The notes under the pieces were generated by a model. The model ran no database searches. It worked only from the letters and a program-made list of their open reading frames with translations, and was not told the DNA's origin. Positions 6,640 to 13,114 of a stretch of DNA of 14,387 bases are shown one piece after another. This stretch comes from Betaproteobacteria bacterium. GTDB taxonomy: Bacteria > Pseudomonadota > Gammaproteobacteria > Burkholderiales > SG8-39. Position numbers and translations under genes: made by a program. The stretch is taken from positions 1-14,387 of the forward strand of contig JAFAGU010000228.1 in assembly GCA_019237595.1 (NCBI GenBank). Direction: 5' to 3'. Position 1 is the stretch's first letter, and each line of letters begins with the position of its first letter.

Positions 6640-7480
6640 CATCGTAGCGATCGACGTCCACACGCACGCATGGAAGTCGGCGCTGGCCGTGAACGAGGCG
6701 CCGAACGAGCGCCAGGAAGCGATGGGCCGCTATTTCCGCTACCAGCCCCAGCACACCACCGTGCCCGAGATGGCGGAGATGTATCGCAAGCTCAAGATGG
6801 CTTTCGTCGTCTTCACGGTGGATGCGCCCAAGGAGCCGAGGAAGATCACGAACGAAGAAATCGCCGAGCTCGCTCACAAGAACAGCGACGTCGCGATCCC
6901 GTTCGCGAGCGTGAATCCGCATCGCGGCGCGGAGGGCGTGCGCATTGCAAGGAAATTGATTTCTGAATATAGAGTGAAAGGTTTCAAGTTCCATCCTTCG
7001 GTCCAGGAGTTCTTCCCGAACGACCGGATGGCCTATCCGCTCTACGAGGCGATCGCAGAAGCGAAGCTTCCTGCGCTCTTCCACACCGGGCAGACGGGCG
7101 TGGGCGCCGGGACGCGCGGCGGGGGCGGAATCCGGCTCAAGCATTCGAATCCGCTGCACCTCGACGATGTCGCCGCCGATTTTCCCGACATGCCGATCGT
7201 GCTCGCGCATCCGTCGTTCCCCTGGCAGGAGGAGGCGCTCTCGGTCGCCACGCACAAGCCGCAGGTCTACATCGACCTCTCGGGCTGGTCGCCGAAGTAC
7301 TTTCCGCCGATCCTCGTCCAGTACGCGAATACGCTCCTCAAGGACAAGATCCTCTTCGGCTCGGATTATCCGGTCATGGACCCGGTGCGCTGGATGGAAG
7401 AATTCCAGAAATTGAGCATCAAGGAAGAAGTGAGGCCGCTCATCCTGAAGCAGAACGCGGCGCGGCTCTTGCAGCTCTAG
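6623..7480 (+). CDS. Amidohydrolase family 2 (Amidohydro_2) metal-dependent hydrolase
   Basis: A TIM-barrel metal hydrolase. Numbered from CTG 6623 (285 residues), the metal motif DVHTH gives His13 and His15. FKFHP (His124), LFHTGQTG (His154), LAHPSFPW (His196) and FGSDYP (Asp248) supply the other family residues. The start is a problem: the first ATG, GTG or TTG in frame is GTG 6689, which would delete the HxH motif. The AGGAGG at 6613-6618 points to CTG 6623 or ATA 6626. The ATG at 6636 is out of frame and meets a stop at once. The gene overlaps the ligase by 17 bases, so the two products probably act in sequence. Related enzymes hydrolyse or decarboxylate aromatic ring-cleavage products, and one type is reported to hydrolyse 4-hydroxyphenyl beta-ketoacyl-CoA in coumarate breakdown. 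That role here is a hypothesis. Confidence 0.85.
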   Translation: MISLNDIVAIDVHTHAWKSALAVNEAPNERQEAMGRYFRYQPQHTTVPEMAEMYRKLKMAFVVFTVDAPKEPRKITNEEIAELAHKNSDVAIPFASVNPHRGAEGVRIARKLISEYRVKGFKFHPSVQEFFPNDRMAYPLYEAIAEAKLPALFHTGQTGVGAGTRGGGGIRLKHSNPLHLDDVAADFPDMPIVLAHPSFPWQEEALSVATHKPQVYIDLSGWSPKYFPPILVQYANTLLKDKILFGSDYPVMDPVRWMEEFQKLSIKEEVRPLILKQNAARLLQL

Positions 7481-7483
7481 GGA

Positions 7484-8674
7484 ATGCCCGTCGTCCAGGA
7501 GCTGCGCGAAGGCCGCGTGCCGGTCAAGGTCTACACCGGCGAGATCGAGCCGCAGGCGCGCGAGCAGCTCGTCAATATCTCGAGGCTGCCCATCGTGCAT
7601 CACCACGTCGCCGCGATGCCGGACGTGCACCTCGGGATCGGCGCCACGGTCGGCTCGGTGATTCCGACGGTCAAGGCGATCATTCCGGCGGCGGTCGGCG
7701 TGGACATCGGCTGCGGCATGATGGCGGCGCGGCTCTCGCTGACGGGCAACGATCTCGATGAATCTTCCTTGAAGAGAGTGTTTTCCGAAATCGAAAGGCG
7801 AGTCCCCGTCGGCTTCAACCAGCATCGCGATGCGCGCTCGGCGGCGGTGAAGCCTTTTCAAGAGGGCCTGAAAAGCATCCTCGACAAGCATCCCTCGGTC
7901 GAGAGGCGAATCGGCAAGCATTCGAGCTGGGCGCACCAGATGGGCACGCTCGGAGGCGGAAACCACTTCATCGAGCTCTGCCTCGACGAATCGAGCCGGG
8001 CGTGGGTGATGCTGCACTCCGGCAGCCGCGGCATCGGCAACGCGATCGGGTCTTACTTCATCGAGCTCGCGAAGAAGGACGCTTCAAGAAACAACCTGCA
8101 CCTGCCCGACGCCGATCTAGCGTACTTCCGCGAAGGCGCGCAGCACTTCGACGACTACGTGGAAGCGGTGGGCTGGGCGCAGGACTACGCCGCGGCGAAC
8201 CGGCACGAGATGATGGACGAGGTGCTCGAGGCGCTGCATCGGCATTTGCCGCCCTTCGAGGTGACCGGCGCCGCGGTGAACTGCCACCATAACTACGTCG
8301 AGCGCGAGCGGCACTTCGGCGAGACGGTCTGGCTGACGCGAAAGGGCGCGATCCGCGCGGGGAAGGGCGAGCTCGGGATCATCCCGGGCAGCATGGGCGC
8401 GCGGAGCTACATCGTCCGCGGGAAGGGCAACGCCGAGAGCTTCCATTCGTGCGCGCACGGTGCGGGAAGGAAAATGAGCCGCAACGCAGCGAAGAAATGC
8501 TTTTCGGTGGAGGACCTGAAAAGGCAAACCCAAGGCGTGATCTGCCGGGTCGATGCGGGCGTCCTCGACGAGATTCCGGGCGCGTACAAGGACATCGACA
8601 CGGTGATGGCGAACCAGTCGGACCTCGTGGAGGTCGTGCACACGCTGAAGCAGGTGCTGTGCGTGAAGGGGTGA
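7484..8674 (+). CDS. rtcB: RtcB-family RNA ligase (3'-phosphate/5'-hydroxyl, GTP-dependent)
   Basis: Joins RNA ends carrying a 2',3'-cyclic or 3'-phosphate to 5'-hydroxyl ends, using GTP and manganese, and so repairs cleaved tRNA or other RNAs. The 396-residue protein keeps the active site: VGVDIGCGM (Asp74, Cys77), GTLGGGNHFIEL (Asn160, His161), MLHSGSRGIG (His178), NCHHNYVERE (His268/269) and SCAHGAGRKMSR, whose His325 should be the guanylylated residue. The length fits the bacterial family. The ATG at 7484 follows the amidohydrolase stop by three bases, and its stop overlaps the next gene as GTGA, so it sits mid-operon. No rtcA cyclase, archease or sigma54-type rtcR lies in the window. Being embedded between a catabolic hydrolase and an exporter is unusual. 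Confidence 0.96.
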   Translation: MPVVQELREGRVPVKVYTGEIEPQAREQLVNISRLPIVHHHVAAMPDVHLGIGATVGSVIPTVKAIIPAAVGVDIGCGMMAARLSLTGNDLDESSLKRVFSEIERRVPVGFNQHRDARSAAVKPFQEGLKSILDKHPSVERRIGKHSSWAHQMGTLGGGNHFIELCLDESSRAWVMLHSGSRGIGNAIGSYFIELAKKDASRNNLHLPDADLAYFREGAQHFDDYVEAVGWAQDYAAANRHEMMDEVLEALHRHLPPFEVTGAAVNCHHNYVERERHFGETVWLTRKGAIRAGKGELGIIPGSMGARSYIVRGKGNAESFHSCAHGAGRKMSRNAAKKCFSVEDLKRQTQGVICRVDAGVLDEIPGAYKDIDTVMANQSDLVEVVHTLKQVLCVKG

Positions 8675-9870
8675 CCCGCGCGGGGGAGGGCGGCCTCCTG
8701 CGCCTGACGCTCGTGCTCGGCGCCGTGATGGCGACCGGCCCGCTCGCGATCGACATGTACCTGCCCGCGCTGCCGACGATCCAGGCGGAATTCCGGGTCG
8801 ACGCGCCGCGCGTGCAGCACACGCTCTCGGCGTATCTCTTCGGCCTCGCGATCGGGCAGCTTCTCTTCGGGCCGGTCGCCGACCGCTACGGGCGCAAGCG
8901 CCCGCTCGAGCTCGGCCTCGCGCTCTTCGCGCTCGCCGGAGCCGGCTGCGCGCTCGCCACGAGCATCGAGAGCTTCGCGGCGCTGCGCTTCGCGCAGGCG
9001 CTCGGCGGCGCCTCGGGCATGGTGCTCATCCGCGCCGTCATCCGCGATCGCTTCGACGCGCTGCAGTCCGCGCGCGTGCTCTCGCTCATGGTGCTCGTCA
9101 TGGGCGTGGCGCCGATCCTCGCGCCGCTCGCGGGCGGCTACCTGATGCTGCACGGATCGTGGCACTGGATCTTCTGGTTCCTCGGCGGCTTCGCCGTGCT
9201 CTGCATCGCGGCCGTGGCCCTCTTCCTGGAGGAGACGCATGCGCCCGAGCGCCGCGCGCCGTCGCTCCTGCACGCGCTGGCCGGCTTCGGCCCCGTGGCG
9301 CGGGACCCGCGGTTCATCGGCCCGGTGCTCGTGTTCGTGAGCGCGTTCGGCTGCTTCTTCGCCTACCTCGCGGCCGCGCCGTTCGTGTTCATCGAGCACT
9401 TCGGCGTGCCGGCGCACCAGTTCGGCTGGTACTTCGGCGCGAACGCGCTCGGCTTCATCACCGTCTCGCAGCTCAACCGGAAGCTCGTCACGCGTTTCGG
9501 TCCCCGGCGCGTGCTCGGCTGGGGCGTGCGGCTTCTCGCCGGCGCAGCGGGCGTCCTCCTGCTTTGCGCGCTCACGCGCTTCGGCGGGTTCCTCGGCGTG
9601 TTCCTTCCTATCTTCTGCTTCATCGCGAGCGTCGGGCTCATCGCCTCGAACGCGACCGCGGTGGCCATGGAGCCCTTCGGTGCCCGCGCCGGCGGTGCCT
9701 CGTCGCTCCTCGGTGCGTCGCAGTCGCTTTTCGGCGTCGGCGCGAGCGCCCTCGTCGGCGCCATCCACGTTCCCGGGCCGATGCCGATGGCGATCGTCGT
9801 CGCGGTCTGCGCGGCGATCGCGCTAGCGGCCTACACTACGCTCGTCCGGCCCCCGCCGGGCAGCGCGTGA
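8671..9870 (+). CDS. Bcr/CflA-type multidrug efflux transporter (major facilitator superfamily)
   Basis: Inner-membrane proton-driven exporter of the DHA1 drug:H+ antiporter group; 399 residues with about twelve hydrophobic segments. The N-terminus has ATGPLAIDMYLPALPTIQ, the DMYLPALP hallmark of Bcr/CflA proteins, and the loop between helices 2 and 3 has motif A, GPVADRYGRKRPLELG. The motif GVAPILAPLAGGYL is the antiporter motif C of helix 5. The start is taken as GTG 8671, overlapping the rtcB stop as GTGA, with GAAGGG just upstream. The same frame is open further upstream, but there it runs through rtcB and has no membrane character. The C-terminus overlaps the next small gene, again as GTGA. 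Its substrate is unknown; export of a toxic aromatic is possible given the ligase and hydrolase upstream. Confidence 0.92.
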   Translation: MTRAGEGGLLRLTLVLGAVMATGPLAIDMYLPALPTIQAEFRVDAPRVQHTLSAYLFGLAIGQLLFGPVADRYGRKRPLELGLALFALAGAGCALATSIESFAALRFAQALGGASGMVLIRAVIRDRFDALQSARVLSLMVLVMGVAPILAPLAGGYLMLHGSWHWIFWFLGGFAVLCIAAVALFLEETHAPERRAPSLLHALAGFGPVARDPRFIGPVLVFVSAFGCFFAYLAAAPFVFIEHFGVPAHQFGWYFGANALGFITVSQLNRKLVTRFGPRRVLGWGVRLLAGAAGVLLLCALTRFGGFLGVFLPIFCFIASVGLIASNATAVAMEPFGARAGGASSLLGASQSLFGVGASALVGAIHVPGPMPMAIVVAVCAAIALAAYTTLVRPPPGSA

Positions 9871-10049
9871 TTTCGGAGAGCCCTACGAGCGCCGACGACG
9901 AAGACGACTGGCCCAGGAAGCGCCACACGGCGGACGAAGTGCCGCCGGACGACGGGCGCCTGGCGCGGGCCACGGTCCTGGTATATGCGCTCGCGATCGC
10001 GGCCATTGCCGCGGCGATCGCACTGGCGATTTACTTCGGGAAGTCCTGA
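9867..10049 (+). CDS. Small single-span membrane protein of unknown function (60 aa)
   Basis: I do not recognise this protein. It starts with GTG 9867, overlapping the exporter stop as GTGA, and ends with TGA at 10047-10049. The first 30 residues are polar and acidic (SADDEDDWPRKR), followed by one hydrophobic helix at about 35-57 (VLVYALAIAAIAAAIALAIYF) and a short GKS tail. With no signal peptide and a C-terminal helix it resembles a tail-anchored inner-membrane protein. The four-base overlap argues for coupled translation with the exporter, so it could be a small partner of it. The Ala-rich helix and the GC-rich codon use fit the neighbours. That it is a real gene rests on the coupling and the clean hydrophobic profile. 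Confidence 0.6.
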   Translation: MISESPTSADDEDDWPRKRHTADEVPPDDGRLARATVLVYALAIAAIAAAIALAIYFGKS

Positions 10050-10065
10050 CGCCGCCTAGGCGGCG
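10050..10065. terminator. Perfect 16-bp palindrome between convergent genes, possible bidirectional terminator
   Basis: CGCCGCCTAGGCGGCG is its own reverse complement, starts right after the small membrane protein's stop, and includes the TAG stop of the opposing GGDEF-EAL gene (10058-10056). A GC-rich stem could form in either transcript. There is no T-run on either side, so classical rho-independent termination is uncertain; it may instead mark or stabilise the mRNA ends. Confidence 0.4.
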
Positions 10066-12050
10066 CGCCGCTGGCGAAGCAGGGGCTCGATCTCGCCCGC
10101 GCCCAAGGGACGCGCGAAGAGATCGCCCTGGCCGATGCGGCAGCCGGCTTCCGCCAGGAAGTCGCGCTGCGCCGGCTGCTCGATGCCCTTCGCCACGACT
10201 TCGAAGCCGAGGCCCTGCGCGAGCGCCACCAGCGCCTTCGCGAGGCCGGCGCGCTCGGCGTCGCCGGGAACGCCGGCGACGAGCTGCCGGTCGATGCAGA
10301 CCGCGTCCACGCGCAGGCGCTGCAGCATGGGCAGCGAAGCGTAGTCGGTGCCGAAGTCGTCCACGCCGAGCCGCGCACCGGTGGCGACGACGCCGCGCAT
10401 CGCGTCCTCGAGCGCTTCCGGGATCTGGCGCACCGCCGCCTCCGGGAGCTCGATCACGAGCGAATCGCCCGGAAGCCCGCTAGCCTCGAGCGCTTCGCGC
10501 ACCTGTTCGGCGAGCCCGCCATGGCGAAGCTGCCGCGCGGTGACATTGACCGTTACCGTGATCGGCTGAATGCCCGAATCACGCCAGCGCCGCGCCTGAG
10601 CGCAGGCTTCTCGCAGGACCCACGCGCCGATCGGCACGAGGAGTCCGGTGTCGTCGGCGAGCGCGAGAAAGGATTCCGGCATGAGCACGCCGTGCCTCGG
10701 ATGGTTCCATCGCAGGAGCGCCTCGGCGCCCACCAGGTGCCCGGTCGCGAGGTCCAGGCGCGGTTGGTACGCGAGGAAAAGCTCGCCCCGCTCGAGCCCG
10801 GCCTTGAGGTCCTCCGCGAGCGCCTCCGCCACCGCCGCGTCGCGCCCGAGCGCGGCGGAAAAGAACTGGTAGCCGTTGCGTCCCAGCGCCTTCGCGCGGT
10901 ACATCGCCGAGTCGGCGAGCCGCATCAGCGTGGCGACATCCTCGCCGTCGAGCGGCACGCAGGCGATGCCGATGCTCGCCCCGGAGCGGAGCTCCCGCTC
11001 GCCCACGCGGTAGGGCGTGCCAAGCTCGTGCAGGAGCTTCTGCGCCACCGCCGCGGCCTCGCGCGGGTCGGCGATGTCCTGCAGCAGCACGCAAAACTCG
11101 TCGCCGCCGATGCGGGCGACGAAGTCGTCGCCGCGCACGGTCGCGCGCAGGCGCGCCGAGATGGTCTTGAGGAGCGCGTCGCCCACCTCGTGGCCGAGCG
11201 TGTCGTTGATGCGCTTGAAGTTGTCCAGGTCGAGGAAGAGGAAGGCGAGGTTCTTGCCATGGCGACGCGCGTGCGCCACCGCCTCGCGCGCTCGGTCGGC
11301 GAACATCGCGCGGTTCGGCAGGCCCGTGAGCGGGTCGTGGTGGGCGAGGAACTCGAGGCGCTGCGCGTCCTGCTGCAGCTGGATCGCCGCGAAGCGCAGG
11401 TCTTCCTGGGCGCGCTTGAGGGTGGTGACGTCGTTGCCCAGGAGATAGAAGCCGTGCACGCTTCCGTCGCGCGCGAGGTGCGGCACGCAGGAGATCTGCA
11501 GGGTCCGGGGCCGGCCCGGGGCGCCGGCCGTGAACTCGAACTGCGCCTCCTCGCCCGCGAGCACGCGGGCGAGCGGCTCGCGCAGGCGCTCGTAGGCCTC
11601 GGCGCCGAACACCTCGGCGACCGTGCGGCCCGTCATCTGGTCGGGCGCGATGCCGAACCAGTCGGCGTAGGTGCGATTGCTGAAGCGGTAGCGCTCGTCC
11701 CGGTCGACATAGGAGATGAGCGCCGGCACATTGTCGGCGACGAGGCGCAGGCGCTCCTCGCTCTCGCGCACCGCCTTCTCGGCGGCGGCGATGCGCTGCA
11801 GCGCGCGCTGGGTGAGGATGACGGCGCAAATGATGAGCGCCACGGCGGCGGCAAGCAGGAAGTGGAGCAGGAGCTCCTTGGTCCAGACCTGCTCGCCCGC
11901 GACGTAGGCGCGAGCCGCCGAGAAGAGCTCCATGCCGGCGACGGAAAGCACGGCGAGGGCTCCGCCCAGGATGATGAGCGGGCCGACGAGCGGAAGGAGG
12001 CGGCGCCGGGAGTATCCGGCGCGGCCCTGGCGTTCGAGCGTCTTTTCCAA
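10056..12050 (-). CDS. Membrane-bound PAS-GGDEF-EAL protein (diguanylate cyclase with degenerate EAL domain)
   Basis: Cyclic-di-GMP regulator, 664 residues from the TTG at 12050. Two membrane helices (about 18-40 and 59-80) are followed by a short coiled linker, a PAS sensor domain (about 100-210, ending YLLGNDVTTLKRAQ), GGDEF (about 235-400) and EAL (about 415-655). The cyclase looks active: DLDNFKRIND, intact GGDEF at 315-319, and the inhibitory RxxD site at Arg306-Asp309. The EAL domain keeps Glu443 (EAL), Asn502, Glu534, Asp564/Asp565 and Gln641. It has Cys585 where the catalytic Lys of the KID motif belongs and Lys621 where AEGVE has its first Glu, so hydrolysis of cyclic-di-GMP is doubtful. 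The start is uncertain: the frame is open upstream, with another TTG at 12167 and no ribosome site at either. It converges on the small membrane protein gene and diverges from fdxA. Confidence 0.9.
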   Translation of the reverse strand: MEKTLERQGRAGYSRRRLLPLVGPLIILGGALAVLSVAGMELFSAARAYVAGEQVWTKELLLHFLLAAAVALIICAVILTQRALQRIAAAEKAVRESEERLRLVADNVPALISYVDRDERYRFSNRTYADWFGIAPDQMTGRTVAEVFGAEAYERLREPLARVLAGEEAQFEFTAGAPGRPRTLQISCVPHLARDGSVHGFYLLGNDVTTLKRAQEDLRFAAIQLQQDAQRLEFLAHHDPLTGLPNRAMFADRAREAVAHARRHGKNLAFLFLDLDNFKRINDTLGHEVGDALLKTISARLRATVRGDDFVARIGGDEFCVLLQDIADPREAAAVAQKLLHELGTPYRVGERELRSGASIGIACVPLDGEDVATLMRLADSAMYRAKALGRNGYQFFSAALGRDAAVAEALAEDLKAGLERGELFLAYQPRLDLATGHLVGAEALLRWNHPRHGVLMPESFLALADDTGLLVPIGAWVLREACAQARRWRDSGIQPITVTVNVTARQLRHGGLAEQVREALEASGLPGDSLVIELPEAAVRQIPEALEDAMRGVVATGARLGVDDFGTDYASLPMLQRLRVDAVCIDRQLVAGVPGDAERAGLAKALVALAQGLGFEVVAKGIEQPAQRDFLAEAGCRIGQGDLFARPLGAGEIEPLLRQRRAA

Positions 12051-12086
12051 GGAATCGGGCGGTGAAAGCGCGGCGCCCCTATCTTC

Positions 12087-12107
12087 GCCCCGCCTGCGTG
12101 GCGGGGC
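12087..12107. repeat. GC-rich perfect 8-bp inverted repeat in the GGDEF-EAL gene leader
   Basis: GCCCCGCC (12087-12094), TGCGT, GGCGGGGC (12100-12107). All eight pairs are G-C, so the RNA hairpin would be very stable. It lies 37 bases upstream of the assumed TTG start in the minus-strand transcript and has no T-run after it. It may be an RNA leader element or a protein-binding site. If translation really starts at TTG 12167 the repeat would lie in coding sequence. Confidence 0.4.
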
Positions 12108-12180
12108 AACGCCTTTGCGCTGCGCCGTCCGACTTTTTACCGCTTGGCGCCGCCGCTTGTAGGGCAAATGAGTAGCACGG

Positions 12181-12201
12181 CGTCGTAGCGCCCCTACGAC
12201 G
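12181..12201. promoter_or_regulatory. 8-bp inverted repeat, candidate operator in the fdxA promoter
   Basis: CGTCGTAG (12181-12188), CGCCC, CTACGACG (12194-12201) is a perfect inverted repeat with the spacing and size of a dimeric regulator site. It ends five bases before the probable fdxA -10 box, so it covers the -35 and spacer region. The regulator is not identifiable from the sequence. Confidence 0.45.
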
Positions 12202-12205
12202 GTGA

Positions 12206-12211
12206 GATAAT
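12206..12211 (+). promoter_or_regulatory. Probable -10 box of the fdxA promoter
   Basis: GATAAT matches the sigma70 -10 consensus at five of six positions and lies 28 bases before the fdxA ATG, leaving a leader of about 20 bases. No good -35 box is seen 17 bases upstream; that position falls in the inverted repeat at 12181-12201, suggesting a regulated promoter. Confidence 0.45.
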
Positions 12212-12239
12212 GCGACTTTTGCCGCGAGAAAAAGAGCGA

Positions 12240-12578
12240 ATGACCTACGTCGTCACGGAAGACTGCATCAAGTGCAAATACATGGACTGCGTCGAGGTGT
12301 GCCCGGTGGACTGCTTCTATGAGGGCGACAACATGCTCGTCATCCATCCCGACGAGTGCATCGACTGCGGCGTTTGCGAGCCCGAGTGCCCGCCCAAGGC
12401 GATCCTGCCCGATTCCGATGGCAAGGCCGAGCGCTGGCTCAAGCTCAATGCCGAGTACGCCGGCAAGTGGCCCAACATCGCGCGCAAGGGCACGCCGCCG
12501 CCGGATGCCGAGGCGCACAAGGACGAGCCGGGCAAGTTCGACAAGTACTTCAGCCCGGAGCCCGGAAAAGGCGAATAG
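12240..12578 (+). CDS. fdxA: Seven-iron ferredoxin FdxA ([3Fe-4S][4Fe-4S])
   Basis: Small cytoplasmic electron carrier, 112 residues. The N-terminus MTYVVTEDCIKCKYMDCVEVCPVDCFYEG and the second cluster region HPDECIDCGVCEPECP are nearly textbook for the Azotobacter ferredoxin I / FdxA family. By that alignment Cys9, Cys17 and Cys50 should hold the 3Fe cluster and Cys21, Cys40, Cys43 and Cys46 the 4Fe cluster. The C-terminal part YAGKWPNIARKG and PGKFDKYFS is the usual FdxA tail. The start is ATG 12240, because the family begins MTYVVT; an in-frame ATG at 12210 overlaps the probable -10 box and would add ten unconserved residues. The redox partner is not evident. Two lipoprotein genes follow 37 bases downstream. 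Confidence 0.96.
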   Translation: MTYVVTEDCIKCKYMDCVEVCPVDCFYEGDNMLVIHPDECIDCGVCEPECPPKAILPDSDGKAERWLKLNAEYAGKWPNIARKGTPPPDAEAHKDEPGKFDKYFSPEPGKGE

Positions 12579-12615
12579 CGTGGAAGGAGTCGTCCTTGCT
12601 GGTGTTTACCCCACT

Positions 12616-13113
12616 ATGAGACGGCTCTTGCTGACAGGCGCGGCAACCTTGCTGGGGGCTTGCGCCGCTCCCGCCCTCCAGCCCGGCGGCGGGCTCGTCC
12701 CCGGGCAATCCACCGAGACGGACGTGCAGCGCGTCATGGGCTCGCCCGCCGAGAAGCTCGCCGCCCGCGGCGGCGGCGAAACCTGGTTCTATCCGACGAC
12801 CCCGGAGGGGCGCATGACCTATGCCGCGCGGCTCCAGCCCGACGGCGTGCTCTCGTCCTTCGACCAGCGCCTGACCAAGGAGAACATCTCGAAGGTCGTC
12901 GAGGGAAAGAGCACCCGCGAGGACGTGCGCGAGCTTTTCGGGCCGCCGTTCCTCACCTATCGCACGCGCCTGGGGTTCGAGGAGTGGGACTACCGGGTCG
13001 AAGTCGACATGCGCAAGTTCGATTTCCTCGTCGACTTCGGCGACGACGGCATCGTGAAGAAGGCGTGGCTGCTGCACGATCCGATCTACGACGCCCCGGG
13101 GCCGCGCGGCTGA
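12616..13113 (+). CDS. Outer-membrane lipoprotein with two BamE/SmpA-like repeats (first of a tandem pair)
   Basis: 165 residues. The signal peptide MRRLLLTGAATLLGAC ends in a lipobox (LGAC, lipidated Cys16). Cys is followed by Ala, not Asp, which predicts outer-membrane sorting. The mature protein holds two copies of a G-x-S/T-x-x-D-V-x4-G-x-P motif, LVPGQSTETDVQRVMGSP and VEGKSTREDVRELFGPP, each followed by an aromatic strand (ETWFYP; EEWDYRVEV). This pattern recalls the SmpA/OmlA (BamE) fold, which helps outer-membrane protein assembly; a specific function is not known to me. The ATG at 12616 has a weak ribosome site, and a GTG at 12580 is possible but would push the charged signal-peptide start 12 residues inward. 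A close paralogue follows one base after the stop. Confidence 0.8.
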   Translation: MRRLLLTGAATLLGACAAPALQPGGGLVPGQSTETDVQRVMGSPAEKLAARGGGETWFYPTTPEGRMTYAARLQPDGVLSSFDQRLTKENISKVVEGKSTREDVRELFGPPFLTYRTRLGFEEWDYRVEVDMRKFDFLVDFGDDGIVKKAWLLHDPIYDAPGPRG

Positions 13114-13114
13114 G

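Noticed and set aside
6636..6650. ATGA overlap at the ligase stop as the amidohydrolase start
   Set aside because: The ATG at 6636 is in a different frame from DVHTH and reaches a TAG after two codons.
8407..9768. Minus-strand open frame of 453 residues opposite rtcB and the exporter
   Set aside because: Its sequence is low-complexity Arg/Glu/Ala/His without motifs, while the plus strand encodes two recognisable families.
10521..12065. Plus-strand open frame of 514 residues opposite the GGDEF-EAL gene
   Set aside because: It is the antisense shadow of strongly conserved PAS, GGDEF and EAL domains and has no motifs of its own.
12051..12518. Upstream extension of the GGDEF-EAL gene to 820 residues
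   Set aside because: It runs antisense through fdxA and has no domain features; the membrane helices begin just after TTG 12050.
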